Of a DNA stretch of 64,000 bases, positions 21,273 through 32,550 are shown piece after piece. The position numbers and the translations under genes were made by a program. The notes beneath the pieces were generated by a model, which worked only from the letters and a program-made list of their open reading frames with translations, searched no databases and was not told where the DNA came from. Position 1 is the first letter of the stretch; every line of letters begins with the position of its first letter. The DNA is from Simmondsia chinensis (lineage: Eukaryota; Streptophyta; Magnoliopsida; Caryophyllales; Simmondsiaceae), in the NCBI GenBank assembly GCA_018398585.1, contig JAGTTD010000005.1:40107714-40171713 (forward strand). Direction: 5' to 3'.

Positions 21273-23300
21273 ATGGGGCCTGTGAATGGTAGCATTGACA
21301 AATTGTTGTCAGTGAGGAAATCCCTGAACCTAAGCTTAGAAAAGTCCAAAGCTTTAGAATCCTCGTTAGAAAAATCCGGGCCTAGGTTGGAGGAAATTAA
21401 GCAGAGGTTGCCATCCATTGAAGGTGCGGTTCGTCCTATTCGGGCAAATAGGGATGCCCTTGTTGCCGTCGTGGGTCATGTAGACCGGGCTGTGGGTCCT
21501 GCTGCTGCCGTTCTAAAGGTCTTTGACGCAGTCCACGGTCTTGAGAAATCATTGTTATCTGATCCGCGGTCAGATCTCCCGGGGTACCTTGCTGTGCTCA
21601 AGAGACTCGAAGAAGCATTGAGGTTTTTAGGTGATAATTGTGGCCTAGCAATTCAGTGGTTGGAGGATATAGTGGAATACCTTGAGGATAATACACTGGC
21701 GGATGAACGGTACCTTTCAGAATTAAACAAGTTATTGAAGAGTCTTAGAGAATCACAAAACAAGGGAGAGAGGTCTTACCTAGATGGGGGCCTTCGCGAG
21801 ACTGCTTTGGATAAACTGGAAAATGAATTCCGTCGGCTCTTGACTGAAAACAGTGTCCCTCTCCCTATGTCTTCAGAGTCGCTAGGAGAGCAAGCTTGTC
21901 TTTCCCCATCTCCCCTGCCGGTTGCCGTGATTCAGAAGCTTCAGGCGATTCTCGGACGGTTGATTGCCAATAACAGGCTTGACAAGTGCATATCTATCTA
22001 CGTGGAAGTCCGTAGTTCAAACGTGAGAGCGAGTTTGCAGGCTTTGAATCTGGATTACCTTGAGATTTCGTTATCAGAGTTCAACGACGTGCAGAGCATA
22101 GAGGGGTATATAGCTCAGTGGGCCAAGCATTTGGAATTTGCCGTCAAACATTTGTTTGAGGCGGAGTACAAGCTATGCAATGATGTTTTTGAGAGGATTG
22201 GTTTGGACGTGTGGATGGGTTGCTTTGCTAAGATTGCTGCTCAAGCTGGAATTCTTGCCTTCCTCCAGTTTGGGAAGACGGTAACAGAGAGCAAGAAGGA
22301 TCCCATCAAGTTACTGAAGCTCTTGGACATCTTTTCATCGCTGAACAAACTGAGGTTGGATTTTAATCGGCTGTTTGGTGGAGCAGCTTGTATCGAAATC
22401 CAGAACTTGACTAGGGATCTCATTAGGAGGGTCATTGAAGGTGCATGTGAGATATTCTGGGAACTTCTAGTTCAAGTTGAATTACAGAGACAGACACCTC
22501 CACCTGTTGATGGAAGTGTCCCCAGGCTGGTGAGCTTTATCATTGACTACTGCAACAGATTGATGGGTGATGATTATAAGCCAATCTTGACCCAAGTCCT
22601 GGTTATTCATCGTAGTTGGAAAAATGAGAAATTCCAAGAGAGGCTTCTCACTAGTGCCATACTTGATATAATCAAGGCTGTTGAACTTAATTTGGATACA
22701 TGGTCCAAGGTATATGAGGATACAACCCTTTCATATCTGTTCTTGATGAACAATCACTGGCATCTGTTCAAGCATTTGAAGGGAACTAAGCTGGGAAATC
22801 TGTTGGGTGAGCATTGGTTAAAAGAGCATGAACAATTCAAGGAATTCTATGCCACTATCTTTATGAGAGAAAGTTGGGGAAAACTTCCAGCTTTGTTGAG
22901 TAGGGAAGGCTTGATCCTCTTCTCTGGAGGTCGTGCTACTGCTCGGGATCTTGTTAAGAAACGACTCAAGAAGTTCAATGAAGCCTTTGATGATACATAT
23001 AAAAAGCAATCTAGCTGGGTTGTGTCAGATAAAGATTTGAGGGAGAAGACATGCCAGCTTATTGTGCAGGCTATCGTGCCTGTATATAGGAGCTATATGC
23101 AGAATTATGGGCCATTAGTGGAGCAGGACTCGAGTGCTAGCAAGTATGCAAAGTACACAGCACAGTCGTTGGAGAAAATGATCACCTCTCTTTTTCATCC
23201 AAAGCCACTTAGATATAGCAGTTTCAAGGGAAGGCAGTATAGTGTAAAATTCAACAACGCAACAGCCGATGAGCTCCAGCCATCTCCTGCAGGCGCTTGA
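21273..23300 (+). CDS. EXO70: EXO70-family exocyst subunit (probably subgroup G)
   Basis: Uninterrupted 675-codon frame from ATG 21273, without introns. The N-terminal part is rich in leucine heptads (LLSVRKSLNLSLEKSKALESSLEKSG), matching the coiled-coil start of EXO70 proteins. It is followed by AVRPIRANRDALVAVVGHVDRAVGPAAAVLKVFDAVHGLE and the LEEALRFLGDNCGLAIQWLEDIVEYLED block characteristic of plant members. The Exo70 helical domain (about residue 270 to the end) closes with SLFHPKPLRYSSFKGRQYSVKFNN. Length fits the family. EXO70 tethers secretory vesicles to the plasma membrane as part of the octameric exocyst, binding phosphoinositides through its C-terminal region (family knowledge). 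The lack of introns and the N-terminal sequence suggest subgroup G, not the intron-rich A group; that assignment is from memory. Confidence 0.95.
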   Translation: MGPVNGSIDKLLSVRKSLNLSLEKSKALESSLEKSGPRLEEIKQRLPSIEGAVRPIRANRDALVAVVGHVDRAVGPAAAVLKVFDAVHGLEKSLLSDPRSDLPGYLAVLKRLEEALRFLGDNCGLAIQWLEDIVEYLEDNTLADERYLSELNKLLKSLRESQNKGERSYLDGGLRETALDKLENEFRRLLTENSVPLPMSSESLGEQACLSPSPLPVAVIQKLQAILGRLIANNRLDKCISIYVEVRSSNVRASLQALNLDYLEISLSEFNDVQSIEGYIAQWAKHLEFAVKHLFEAEYKLCNDVFERIGLDVWMGCFAKIAAQAGILAFLQFGKTVTESKKDPIKLLKLLDIFSSLNKLRLDFNRLFGGAACIEIQNLTRDLIRRVIEGACEIFWELLVQVELQRQTPPPVDGSVPRLVSFIIDYCNRLMGDDYKPILTQVLVIHRSWKNEKFQERLLTSAILDIIKAVELNLDTWSKVYEDTTLSYLFLMNNHWHLFKHLKGTKLGNLLGEHWLKEHEQFKEFYATIFMRESWGKLPALLSREGLILFSGGRATARDLVKKRLKKFNEAFDDTYKKQSSWVVSDKDLREKTCQLIVQAIVPVYRSYMQNYGPLVEQDSSASKYAKYTAQSLEKMITSLFHPKPLRYSSFKGRQYSVKFNNATADELQPSPAGA

Positions 23301-24811
23301 TTGCCAGAATGCGCTTAAAATTTGTGGTCTGCTTGGTGCCTTGGTGGTGGTAGACCTTGTGCCGTTTTCTTATGCGAAGCTGTTTTTTGTTGATAGCTTC
23401 ACTAGCTTTGTACCATGAGCTGTAAAATGTTCATTGATGCACCGCATGTGGTGGTGGAAGGAAGTTTGTCTTTGAAGGATGAAAGTTCTTTGAAAATTAG
23501 AATGATCTGTGCAGGGTTCCTTCAGTGGCAGGCGCGTGTTACTGCAGAATCGACTGCTTATTGGGCCTGATCAACAGAGAACATGTGAGGCATTTCTTGT
23601 TTGTCTTTGGTTTCCTAACGACTAGAGATTGTATTCACTGTTGAAGCTTGAGCATGTACAACTCTGGAATAGGTGTATTAGGAATCACTCTGCAATTTAT
23701 GCCTGTGAACGTGTGGGTGCTGCCTTTCCTATCAAGTAGCTGCTGAATTCCGTATGTAAAAGATTGTGTTAATCAATGGTGCGATTGAAAAAATTGCACG
23801 ATAAAATGATTAATAAACCCCTAACTCAATTATATTTAGTAAGCATTCTTGTTCTTGTTGCCTGTTCGGTTTTTTTATGAATATGATATGATTGGACAGA
23901 GAAGTTTGTGTTCAATCAGTAAACATATTGGTCGCAACATCTCACCTGTCGTTCTAGCTTCCATTGATGCTTTTAGCCATTTTTTTGGAAGAATTATCGC
24001 CCCGTTCTTTTTTGTGAATTGTCGCTGTTAGTAATTATGGTTTTCTAATCCTACTTGGATTTCATCTTATTAAAGCGATGGAAGAGGAAATGTCCAATGT
24101 GCAAAGTAGATGGTTGGCCTTGATCATTGTTTAGGATGTTGTCCCCCTACACTGCAGTGTATGAGGTTCTATACATGAATGATGAACATGGTGAAGATGA
24201 TATGCTGATAATTGTTACTCAAGATGATATGGTGTTGACTTTTTGCCGGAATTCTTTATGCCCTAGTGGTGGGCTTGACGGATCCCAACCTTGGGTTCTA
24301 GAGTACGAGGCATAACCACCGCCATTCCCAACCCCCTTGTAATGTTCAAATATATATATATATATATGTTTATGACTTGATACAGTTAGAGTGCCCTTTC
24401 TGTATCTTTCTGCCATGGGAAGATGCATCTGGCCGTGTTTAATCTTCTGTTAAAGTCCTGCAGACACGTATAAAGCTTTTTCTCTGAATTTGTTCGACTC
24501 TCCCCACTTGACGATTTGAAGAGACGCACATACCAGGATTGAATAGGAATAATAACATAAGAGAGGAAAGGGGGGACGAAAGATCATCATGCAGATAAGA
24601 AATGGTATATTCGTCCCATTCCTTGTCATCTTAATGCTTCTCAGTGAATTAATATACATTGGCTCATCGCAGAAATGATGGTATATAGGGAGCTTTTGCT
24701 GTAAATCCACTAAATTGCTGAAGACACCAATGCCCATGTATATTATTATATTTATGCACCTCATCAACAAAAATTTACCAAGTTGAAAGTAGAGTACAAA
24801 ATATGTGTTTT
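23301..24811. other. EXO70 3' UTR and intergenic
   Basis: Presumed 3' UTR of EXO70, with an AATAAA at 23812-23817 as a possible polyadenylation signal. A TA microsatellite lies at about 24347-24366. No further gene recognised. Confidence 0.5.
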
Positions 24812-24830
24812 AAACTTATATTGTCTTATT

Positions 24831-24914
24831 CTCGGAAGGGTATGGCTGCTTACATATACCCCTCCCAGACCCTGCTTTTGCGGGAGCCGCGAGGCACTGG
24901 GATTGTTGTTGTTG
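24831..24914 (+). mobile_element. 84-bp RTE/SINE-tail insertion
   Basis: Flanked by a perfect 19-bp duplication, AAACTTATATTGTCTTATT, at 24812-24830 and 24915-24933. The insert consists only of the shared RTE tail (GGGTATGGCTGC ... GAGGCACTGGGATTG and TTG repeats). It starts within a couple of bases of the same tail position as the insertion at 11100. Confidence 0.92.
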
Positions 24915-24933
24915 AAACTTATATTGTCTTATT

Positions 24934-25574
24934 ATTTATATTTAGGAAATTTATCACTTAAGTCACATATATTCCTTTTATCCCCAAAAAAAAAAAGGTT
25001 TCATAAATTCCAAGAATTTAATACCAAAGTATTACGATACTTCAATATGTATAATAAAATATCATCAGATTTAAAATTTTTTTATTATTTAAATACCATA
25101 AAATTTCAAAATTTTATTTAGACACCATTTACCTTGAGGGTTCAAGTCCCTCTATCCCCAAAAAAAGCTCACTTGACTCCCTAACTAGTTATCTTCCTTT
25201 TTTGTTAACGATTCCAAATTAGTTATGTTCTTCATTTCCTCTTTTCTTCTTTTACAAAAGAATCCGAAGGAAAATTTTTACCAAAATCTGATATATTTTT
25301 ACTAGAAATTGCAAACATGAAATATAATTTACGATAATATATATCTGCCATCTACCATAATGTCATATTTTTTGCCGAAAAATGCTAACACAGCACATTA
25401 TTTCGCTAATATAGATATTTTCTACCATATTTTAGTGAATTTTTTGTATTTATTATTGTGCTCATGTGTCACGACAATATTTCATAGTGAAATTGATCGG
25501 ATTTTGACCAAAATTTACTAAGTTTCGGCATAAGATGTCTAATTGATAAAATTTGAAACATTCGAATACTTTAT
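24934..25574. other. AT-rich intergenic
   Basis: No gene or repeat recognised. Confidence 0.4.
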
Positions 25575-25590
25575 TATATATTAAAATATT

Positions 25591-27339
25591 CAACAACAAC
25601 AACAACAACAACAGTCCCAGTGCCTCGCGGCTCCAGCAATGCGTAGGGTCTGGGACGGGTGGATGTACGCAGCACTACCCCTTCCAAGTGGAAAGGAGAC
25701 TGTTTCCGATGACCCCCAACCTGAAGTGCGTTTACTCCTGCAAGTAAAATAGTCACTTTATCACCAGTGGATTTAGCAAAAATGAGTTCCAAATGAATTA
25801 ATGAGATAAGCATGCAAGCATTTAAGTGTGAATGTATGCTAAATACAGCCCAGTAATCCGAAAATAACTAAACAGCATATAAGCGCCCTACATGATGTTA
25901 TTATTGCTTAGAACTCATAAACTACAAGTCACTCGCCGCTCTATTCTACGCTGCCACATCGGCTATCCTAATGCTAGCCCTCCATCGTGCCCTATCTAAG
26001 GCCATCTCCTCTCTTAGGTTGAGGTGGGTTAGGTCTTGTCGAATCGTCTCCAGCCAACTCCTCTTTGGCCTACCCCTCCCTCTTCTGCCCAGCGTCGTGT
26101 GTAACTGTTCACACCTCCTAATTGGGGCTGTGCTCGGTCGCCTACTAACATAACCAAACCATCTTAGCCGGTGCTCCCTCAATTTATCCTCGATCGAGGC
26201 TACGCCCAGTTTACCTCTTATTACATCGTTCCTGATTATATCCTTCATTGTGTGGCCACACATCCATCGCAGCATCCTCATCTCAGACACCTTCATCCTC
26301 TGTGTTCGATTTTGTTTCATTGGGCGATACTCTGCTCCATATAACATAGTCGGTCTTACTACCGTCCTATAGTATTTTCCCTTTAGCTTTAGTGGGAACT
26401 TTCTATCGCAAAGCACCCCAAATGCAATCCTTCACTTCTGCTAGCCTACTTTAATCCTGTAGTTGACATCCTCATCCACCTCACCATGCTGGTGTATCAT
26501 GGATCCCAGGTATTTGAAACTCTTCTTACTCGGTACGGTCTCCGATTCTATCTGGACCTCCTCTGTACTGGTCGTGGTGGAATGATCGAATTTGAATTAT
26601 AAGTATTCGGTCTTAGATCTGCTAATCCTTAAACCCTTCGATTCTAAAGCACTTCTCCACAATTCCAACTTCCCATTTATGTCTACTCGGAAGTCCCCTA
26701 CCAAAACTATGTCGTCTGCAAAAAGCATACATCAAGGAACCTCTCCTTAGATGTGTCTAGTGAGCTCATCCATCACTAGAATGAACAAAAAGGGACTCAA
26801 GGCGGAACCCTGGTGCACCCCGATTGTAATAGGAAAAGTGTATGTCTCCCCTTCCCCTGTGCGTACATTCGTATGTGCCTCTTTATACATGTCCCTAATG
26901 GCCCGAATAAAAGGCATTGGGATGCCTCTCCTACCCAACACCTCCCATAGTACTTCTCTTGACACTCTATTATATGCTTTCTCCAAATTAATGAAGACCA
27001 TGTGTAGATCATTTTGTCTATCCCTATATTGCTCAATCGTTCGCCTTAAAAGGTGGATGGCTTGTATTGTTGATCTCCCAGGTATAAACCCGAACTGGTT
27101 GTCGGTCACTTCCATCAGCTGCCGTAGCCTCCTTTCTATGACACGCTCCTACAGCTTGAGAGTGTGACACATTAGTTTGATTCCCCGATAATTGGAGCAG
27201 CTTTGGATGTCTCCCTTGTTCTTGTAGATTGGGACCAGTGTGCTCTTCCGCTATTCGTCCGGCATCTTTATCCCCATAAGGATTTGGTTAAAGAATTTTG
27301 TCAGCCAGTTGATGCCCATTTGTCCGAAGTATTTTCATA
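25591..27339 (-). mobile_element. RTE-clade LINE, 5'-truncated (RTE-a)
   Basis: Minus-strand insertion with a perfect 16-bp duplication, TATATATTAAAATATT (25575-25590, 27340-27355). The tail is a CAA-repeat on the plus strand (TTG repeats on the element strand). It keeps the 3' half of the RTE polyprotein and the 3' UTR; the endonuclease and the start of RT are lost by 5' truncation, usual for LINEs. Confidence 0.92.
25946..27330 (-). pseudogene. RTE-a reverse transcriptase and C-terminal region
   Basis: The minus strand reads [25 protein letters not shown], then [42 protein letters not shown], an FADDIVLVG catalytic box near 26700, and the RTE C-terminal block MLRWMCGHTMKDIIRNDVIRGKLGVASIEDKL down to 25946. 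At least four stops or frameshifts break it (for example near 27250, 26740 and 26420), so it is a dead fragment. Motif order is that of plant RTE LINEs, distinct from the L1-type elements at the right end of the window. Confidence 0.88.
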
Positions 27340-27355
27340 TATATATTAAAATATT

Positions 27356-29413
27356 AAAATACATAAATAATAAATATTTAAATTTTAAGATATTTGAGTT
27401 ATAGATTTCTTTATATTTAAATATAGAGATATTCACATTAAATAAATAATACTCAAATTTGGACAAAATTTACACCATTTTGAGGGGAAAAAAAAAAAGC
27501 ATGCTTGCTGTTTATAGTCCAACGGGTTCTTTTTGCCATCGTCTTGAGCCCAACGCTCATAATTACCCATGCTTTCACTGTTGCCTGCAGTGCCAGCTGA
27601 TCAGCTCATTAATTGTCACCTTGAACTCCATATTCACTGTTCACCTTTTGCACTTCCTTTATTTACGAGTGCAGCCTTTTTTTCTCTCAATCATTCAGTC
27701 TCTACCAAGCATAGTTGCACATTCCTCTTCTCCCATTTCATCCATGACTCCTCCCCCATAACCGGTCCGACAGTTAGAAATCCAGAAGGTAGCTGTTGTT
27801 TCTTGCTGCTATGCCTTCATTTCCTTTTAGTTTATTTGCAACGACAAAGTCAATCAGTTAATGCAATGATTTAGTTTTCAAATCATTACTTTATGCACTT
27901 GGCCTGAAAAAAAGGAATATACAATACTTAGAGAAAATATGGACGTAAAAGAATAAGTTCAATGATTGAAATGAAAGCCATGAACGTAGTTATATGGACA
28001 TCATCATAGCTACATTGCAACTTCTCCGATTAAATCCTGGTACTTATTTGGCAATAAATCAGATCTTCAGTATACATATGCGAGTGATTCGAAAGGCACT
28101 TGAATGAGGATCTTTATGGCTTAATAGTTTCCCAGAACATAATACTTTTGACCGAGATTGCATTCTAGGATGTTATATAACCAGCTTCATGAAATTGTTT
28201 TACCTCTCTTGATTTTACTCGGTTACTGCTAGATGATTACCCTCCTTTTATCGACTCCTTTTAACTCTGAGGTTTCTATTGCGTGGCCTCTCACTTAGTT
28301 TTGTGCTGGAAGCATCAGCCTTGAGATTTAGGATTTTTGGGTGTCTAAGCCGACTATTTTGAAGATAGAAGGGAACTAATGTTTCAATGGTGAATTGATA
28401 TTCAGTTCTCCTTTTGCTACGAGGAAGCGGTTTCTATTTTTGTGTTGTAGACTTGGTTTTAAAACTATTTCCATCTCCCTAAAGGGGAAAAAGGGTGATG
28501 GTGGTGCTCAGTTGTCGCTTGGCAATTTCGAACATCTTTGATCATTAATACATTGTTGCTTGGCTAATATCAATATAACAGAACTTAGAAAACATGCCAC
28601 AATGTAAGTTTGGATGAAGCTTGTAGCAACTAAGATGCATCAAGTAGAGGGGACTGCTATTCTCCAAGGATTTAAGGATGTACCCAGATGATTACCCCCA
28701 AAAGTTTATGCCCAAAGAAAATTATAACTTAAAAATTCTTTCCCTACTTAAGTAGATGATTTTCCCTTTACTTGCTGAATTGAAGTTGATTTTGTGCAAA
28801 TGTGATAGGATAGGGTCATGACATGGCCCCAATTTCTTTATTAATAATTTTCATTTGTTGGATTGATCATTGTTGTTAGTGCTTGAGCTTTAACATATTA
28901 TGGGCTGTCAATTGGGTAACTAGTTGCAGTACGTATGTATTGGATCATTTATAGTACGTAACCATAGCATTTCTAGCTAACTCGTTACATGGTGAAGTGA
29001 TGAGAATATTCTGGGTGTTTGCCTTGTTTCTACATTTAGAATGCAAATGAGATAGAAAGATAGAAGAATAGGGGATGAGAAAGAGAATTAGAAAGAATTA
29101 GGAGTGAGGGGGAGAGAGAGAGAGTAGGAGATGAGAAAGAGAATGAGTTGTATTAATAATTGTTGAATGGCTTTTACAAGAGAGGTTTGCCTCCCTTTTA
29201 CACAAAAGAACTACTCAACAGCCATCCTAACAAACCTAGCTAACAACATAACTGCCTAGCCAGTCAGTATAACTGCCTAGTTTCGTGTTCACACCTCCAA
29301 TCGTGACCTGCTTATGCTAATGTTTGTGTGATGGCTTTGCACCTGTGATCATGCCCCTGCCCGGGTCAATGGTGGTTTTTTGGATTTGTTTGAAGAGGAA
29401 TATAAGGGATAAG
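27356..29413. other. intergenic; possible LTR remnant at 29030-29290
   Basis: No gene recognised. Around 29030-29290 the minus strand resembles a Copia-type LTR (a GTTAGCTAGGTTTGTTAGGATGG-like start cut to short stretches, then a purine/pyrimidine-rich leader), but no target duplication could be matched. Confidence 0.35.
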
Positions 29414-29742
29414 AGAATACAACAACAACAACAATCCCAGTGCCTCGCGGCTCCCGCAAAAGCAGGGTCTGGGAGGGGTATATGTACGCAGCCATACCCC
29501 TTCCGAGTGGAAAGGAGATTGTTTCCGAGGACCCCCAACCTGAAGTACCGGAGCGCCTGCAAATAAAACTATCAATTTATCGCCAAATGAGTGAAGGAAA
29601 TAGACATGCAAGCATTTAAGTATGTATGTAAGTCAAGAAAACAGCCGAGTCATCAGAGAATAAACTAATCAGCATATAAGTGCACCACTTGCGGCTATGA
29701 CTGCTTCGAAATCTTAAACCACAAGTCGCTCGTCGCCCTATT

Positions 29743-31563
29743 CTACGCTGCCACATCCGCTGCCCTAATGCTAGCCCTCCATCGTGCCCTATCTGAGGCC
29801 ATCTCCTCTCTCAGGTTTAGGTGGGTTAAGTCGTGACGGATCGTCTCCGGCCAACTCCTCTTTGGCCTTCCCCTCCCTCTTCTACCTAGCATCGTCTGAA
29901 GCTGTTCACACCTCTTGACTGGGGCTGTAGTCGGTCTCCTGCTAACACGTCCAAACCATCTTAGGCGGTGCTTCCGCAATTTATCCTCGATCGAGGCTAC
30001 ACCCAGTTTACCTCTTATTACATCGTTCCTAATCCTATCCTTCCTTGTGTGGTCACACATCCAGCGCAGCATTCTCATCTCTGCTACCTTCATCCTCTGT
30101 GTTTGATTCTGTTTCATTGGTCGACACTCTGCCCCATATAACATAGCCGGTCTTACTACCGTCCTATAGTATTTTTCCTTTAGCTTTAACGGGAACTTTC
30201 TATCACACAGCACCCCGGATGCCATCCTCCACTTCTGCCAGCCTACTTTAATCCTATTGTTGACATCCTCATCGACCTCGCCATTCTGGTGTATCATGGA
30301 TCCCAGGTATTTGAAACTTTCCTTACTCGGTAAGGTCTCCGATTCGATCTTGACCTCCTCTGTGCTAATCGTGGTGGAATGATCGAATTTGAATTCCAAG
30401 TACTCAGTCTTAGATCTGCTAATCCTTAAACCCTTTGATTCTAAAGCACCTCTCCACAATTCCAACTTCTCGTTTATGTCCGCTCGGGAATCCCCTACCA
30501 AAACTATACAACAACAACAACAATAACAACAATCCCAGTGCCTCATGGGCTCCCGCAGAAGCAAGGTCTGGGGAGGGTGGATGTACGCAGCCTTACCCCT
30601 TCCGAGTGGAAGAGAGGCTGTTTCCGAGGACCCCCAGCTTGAAGGATATTGTCGTCCTGCGAGCATGGTATCCTGGCATCCTGAAATGGTTAGTCACTTT
30701 AATAGTCAAATAAAACATATGACCGAAAATAGCCGAGTAATCGGAAAGCAACTAAACATCAGATACGTACACTACCTGGGGTTATGGCTGTCTAGAGATC
30801 TTAAACTACCTGTCACTCGCCGCACTAAACTATGCTGACACATCCGCTATCCTTATGCTAGCCCTCCATCTTGCCCTACCAAAACTATGTCATCTGCAAA
30901 AAGCATACACCAAGGTACCTCTCATTGGATGTGTCTAGTGAGCTTATTCATCACTAGAATGAACAGAAAGGGACTCAAGGCAGAACCTTGGTGCACCCCA
31001 ACTGTAATAGGAAAAGTAGCTGTCTCCCCTTCCTCTGTGCACACATTAATATGTGCCTCATCATACATGTCCTTAATGGCCCGAATATAAGGCATTGGGA
31101 TGCCTCTCCTACCCAACACTCCCCACAGTACCTCTCTTGGCACTCTATCATAAGCCTTCTCCAAATCAATGAAGACCAGGTGGAGATCTTTTTGTCTCTC
31201 CCTATACTGTTCTATTGTTCGCCTTAACAGGTGGATGGCTTCCATTGTTGATCTCCCAGGTATGAACCAGAACTGGTTTTCGGTCACTTCTGTCTGTTGC
31301 CGTAGCCTCCTTTCTATGACTCGCTCCCATAGCTTGAGAGTGTGACACATTAGTTTGATCCCCCGATAATTGGTGCTGCTTTGGATGTCGCCCTTGTTCT
31401 TGTAGATTGGGACCAGTGTGCTCCTCCGCCATTCGTCCGGCATCTTCTGCCTCGCAAGGATTTGGTTAAAGAATTTTGTCAGCCAGCTAATGCCCCTCTG
31501 CCCAAGGCATTTCCATGCCTCAATAGGTATTCCATTTGGACCAACTGCTCTTCCCCTGCCCAT
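29743..31563 (-). pseudogene. RTE-b reverse transcriptase polyprotein, split
   Basis: Two parts flank the nested insert. 31563-30922 encodes [51 protein letters not shown] and [22 protein letters not shown] (RT fingers and palm). 30507-29743 encodes the region after the FADD box through MLRWMCDHTRKDRIRNDVIRGKLGVASIEDKL to the stop. The catalytic box itself lies at the break. The lower frame continues upstream into the nested insert, producing an artificial 307-codon open frame (30666-29743) whose first 50 or so residues are antisense-like UTR sequence. Confidence 0.85.
30508..30873 (-). mobile_element. nested RTE 3'-end insertion (RTE-c)
   Basis: 366-bp fragment of RTE 3' UTR plus a little coding end, inserted in RTE-b with a perfect 15-bp duplication, CCCTACCAAAACTAT (30493-30507, 30874-30888). 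The duplicated site is the FADDIVLVG codons of the host LINE. The tail is an interrupted CAA repeat. Confidence 0.93.
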
Positions 31564-31668
31564 ATGTTTTAGGGCTTCCTTGATCTCCTCAGGAGTAATT
31601 CGCTCACAGTAGTAGTCGTTCTGATCCTCCTCCGTGTCTGGAGGTCACCTAGAACTATCTCTAGAATA

Positions 31669-32167
31669 GGAATAGAAAATAAACAAATAATGGAGTTACA
31701 ATATAAACAACCAACTATTAATTTTTTTCACATTGGTAGGGAGATTATAAGGTCTCCAGGATGTTAAAAGGGAAGCGGAGTTGGTGAGTTTCGCACGTAA
31801 GACCTATCTGAAAGGAATCTAGGGTCTTACTAGCAAGCCAACCGAGGAAAGCTCAACCAACCATGTATTAATCATATTTGAAGCGGAAAGACTCCGAAGT
31901 CAAAGTGGAAGACCTTAAATTTAAGGAAACATCTAGTGAAACTTGTGTTTTGTATGTCTCGAATTGTTTTTGTAGTTATTGTCGCCTTGAATTTAAGGAA
32001 ACAAACTTGCTTAATGACTTATCACAACTTTTGGGTATGTCAAGTTTGAAGAACCACACATTTTTGACCTCTACCAATCACCCTTTACACATGTTGCTGG
32101 TTTTGATGAATCCAACTTAGGTTTACTAATTTCTTAGGTAGATTCAACCATTTTTCCAACTAAGGAG
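31669..32167. other. intergenic, nothing recognised
   Basis: No gene or repeat could be supported here. Confidence 0.4.
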
Positions 32168-32172
32168 ACTTA

Positions 32173-32545
32173 TGTCATGCACATAGCTGTGACATAGGCG
32201 GTGACAGGGTTGGATGGATGGAATGAGCACGCATACTGTCAGGCTGTGCACTGTCACAACCTGGTGATGCTGGAATGCGCTTGTGACCCAGGAGTGTCAC
32301 AGTTGTGCACTAGAAGCTTCCAGATCGCTTCCCACACTGTTATGACGGTTCCAAGTCACAGCCAGGGCATGTTATGATGCGGGCCCTGATTTTGTTTGTG
32401 CTGTTCAGTTAGTTACTAGATATTTCTTGTATAAAATGTAAAGTGAATTGTTGTAAGAGGCATTCAATGAACTAATAACAAAGATCTTCTCTCTCCTCTC
32501 AATTTCTATCAATTCTCTCTCTTGTCGCAGCCCAAGGTTCTGACA
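32173..32545 (+). mobile_element. solo LTR (Copia-type, 373 bp)
   Basis: Ends TGTCA...TGACA, flanked by the 5-bp duplication ACTTA (32168-32172, 32546-32550). A TATA-like TATAAAAT lies near 32430, followed by a CT-rich leader, which sets plus orientation. The U3 part repeats GTGAC/GTCAC motifs. There is no internal region, so it is a solo LTR left by recombination between two LTRs. Confidence 0.85.
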
Positions 32546-32550
32546 ACTTA

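Larger units (their letters stand above)
29420..31662 (-). mobile_element. RTE-clade LINE (RTE-b), host of a nested RTE fragment
   Basis: Minus-strand RTE LINE with a CAA-repeat tail beginning at 29420. It is 5'-truncated near 31662, just before the RT domain, in the endonuclease-RT linker. A 6-bp AGAATA (29414-29419, 31663-31668) may be its target duplication, but that is weak. It is interrupted at 30508-30873 by another RTE 3' end. Confidence 0.85.

Noticed and set aside
29743..30666. 307-codon intact protein
   Set aside because: The frame is a chimera of a nested RTE 3' end and the outer RTE; the first part is UTR sequence read by chance.
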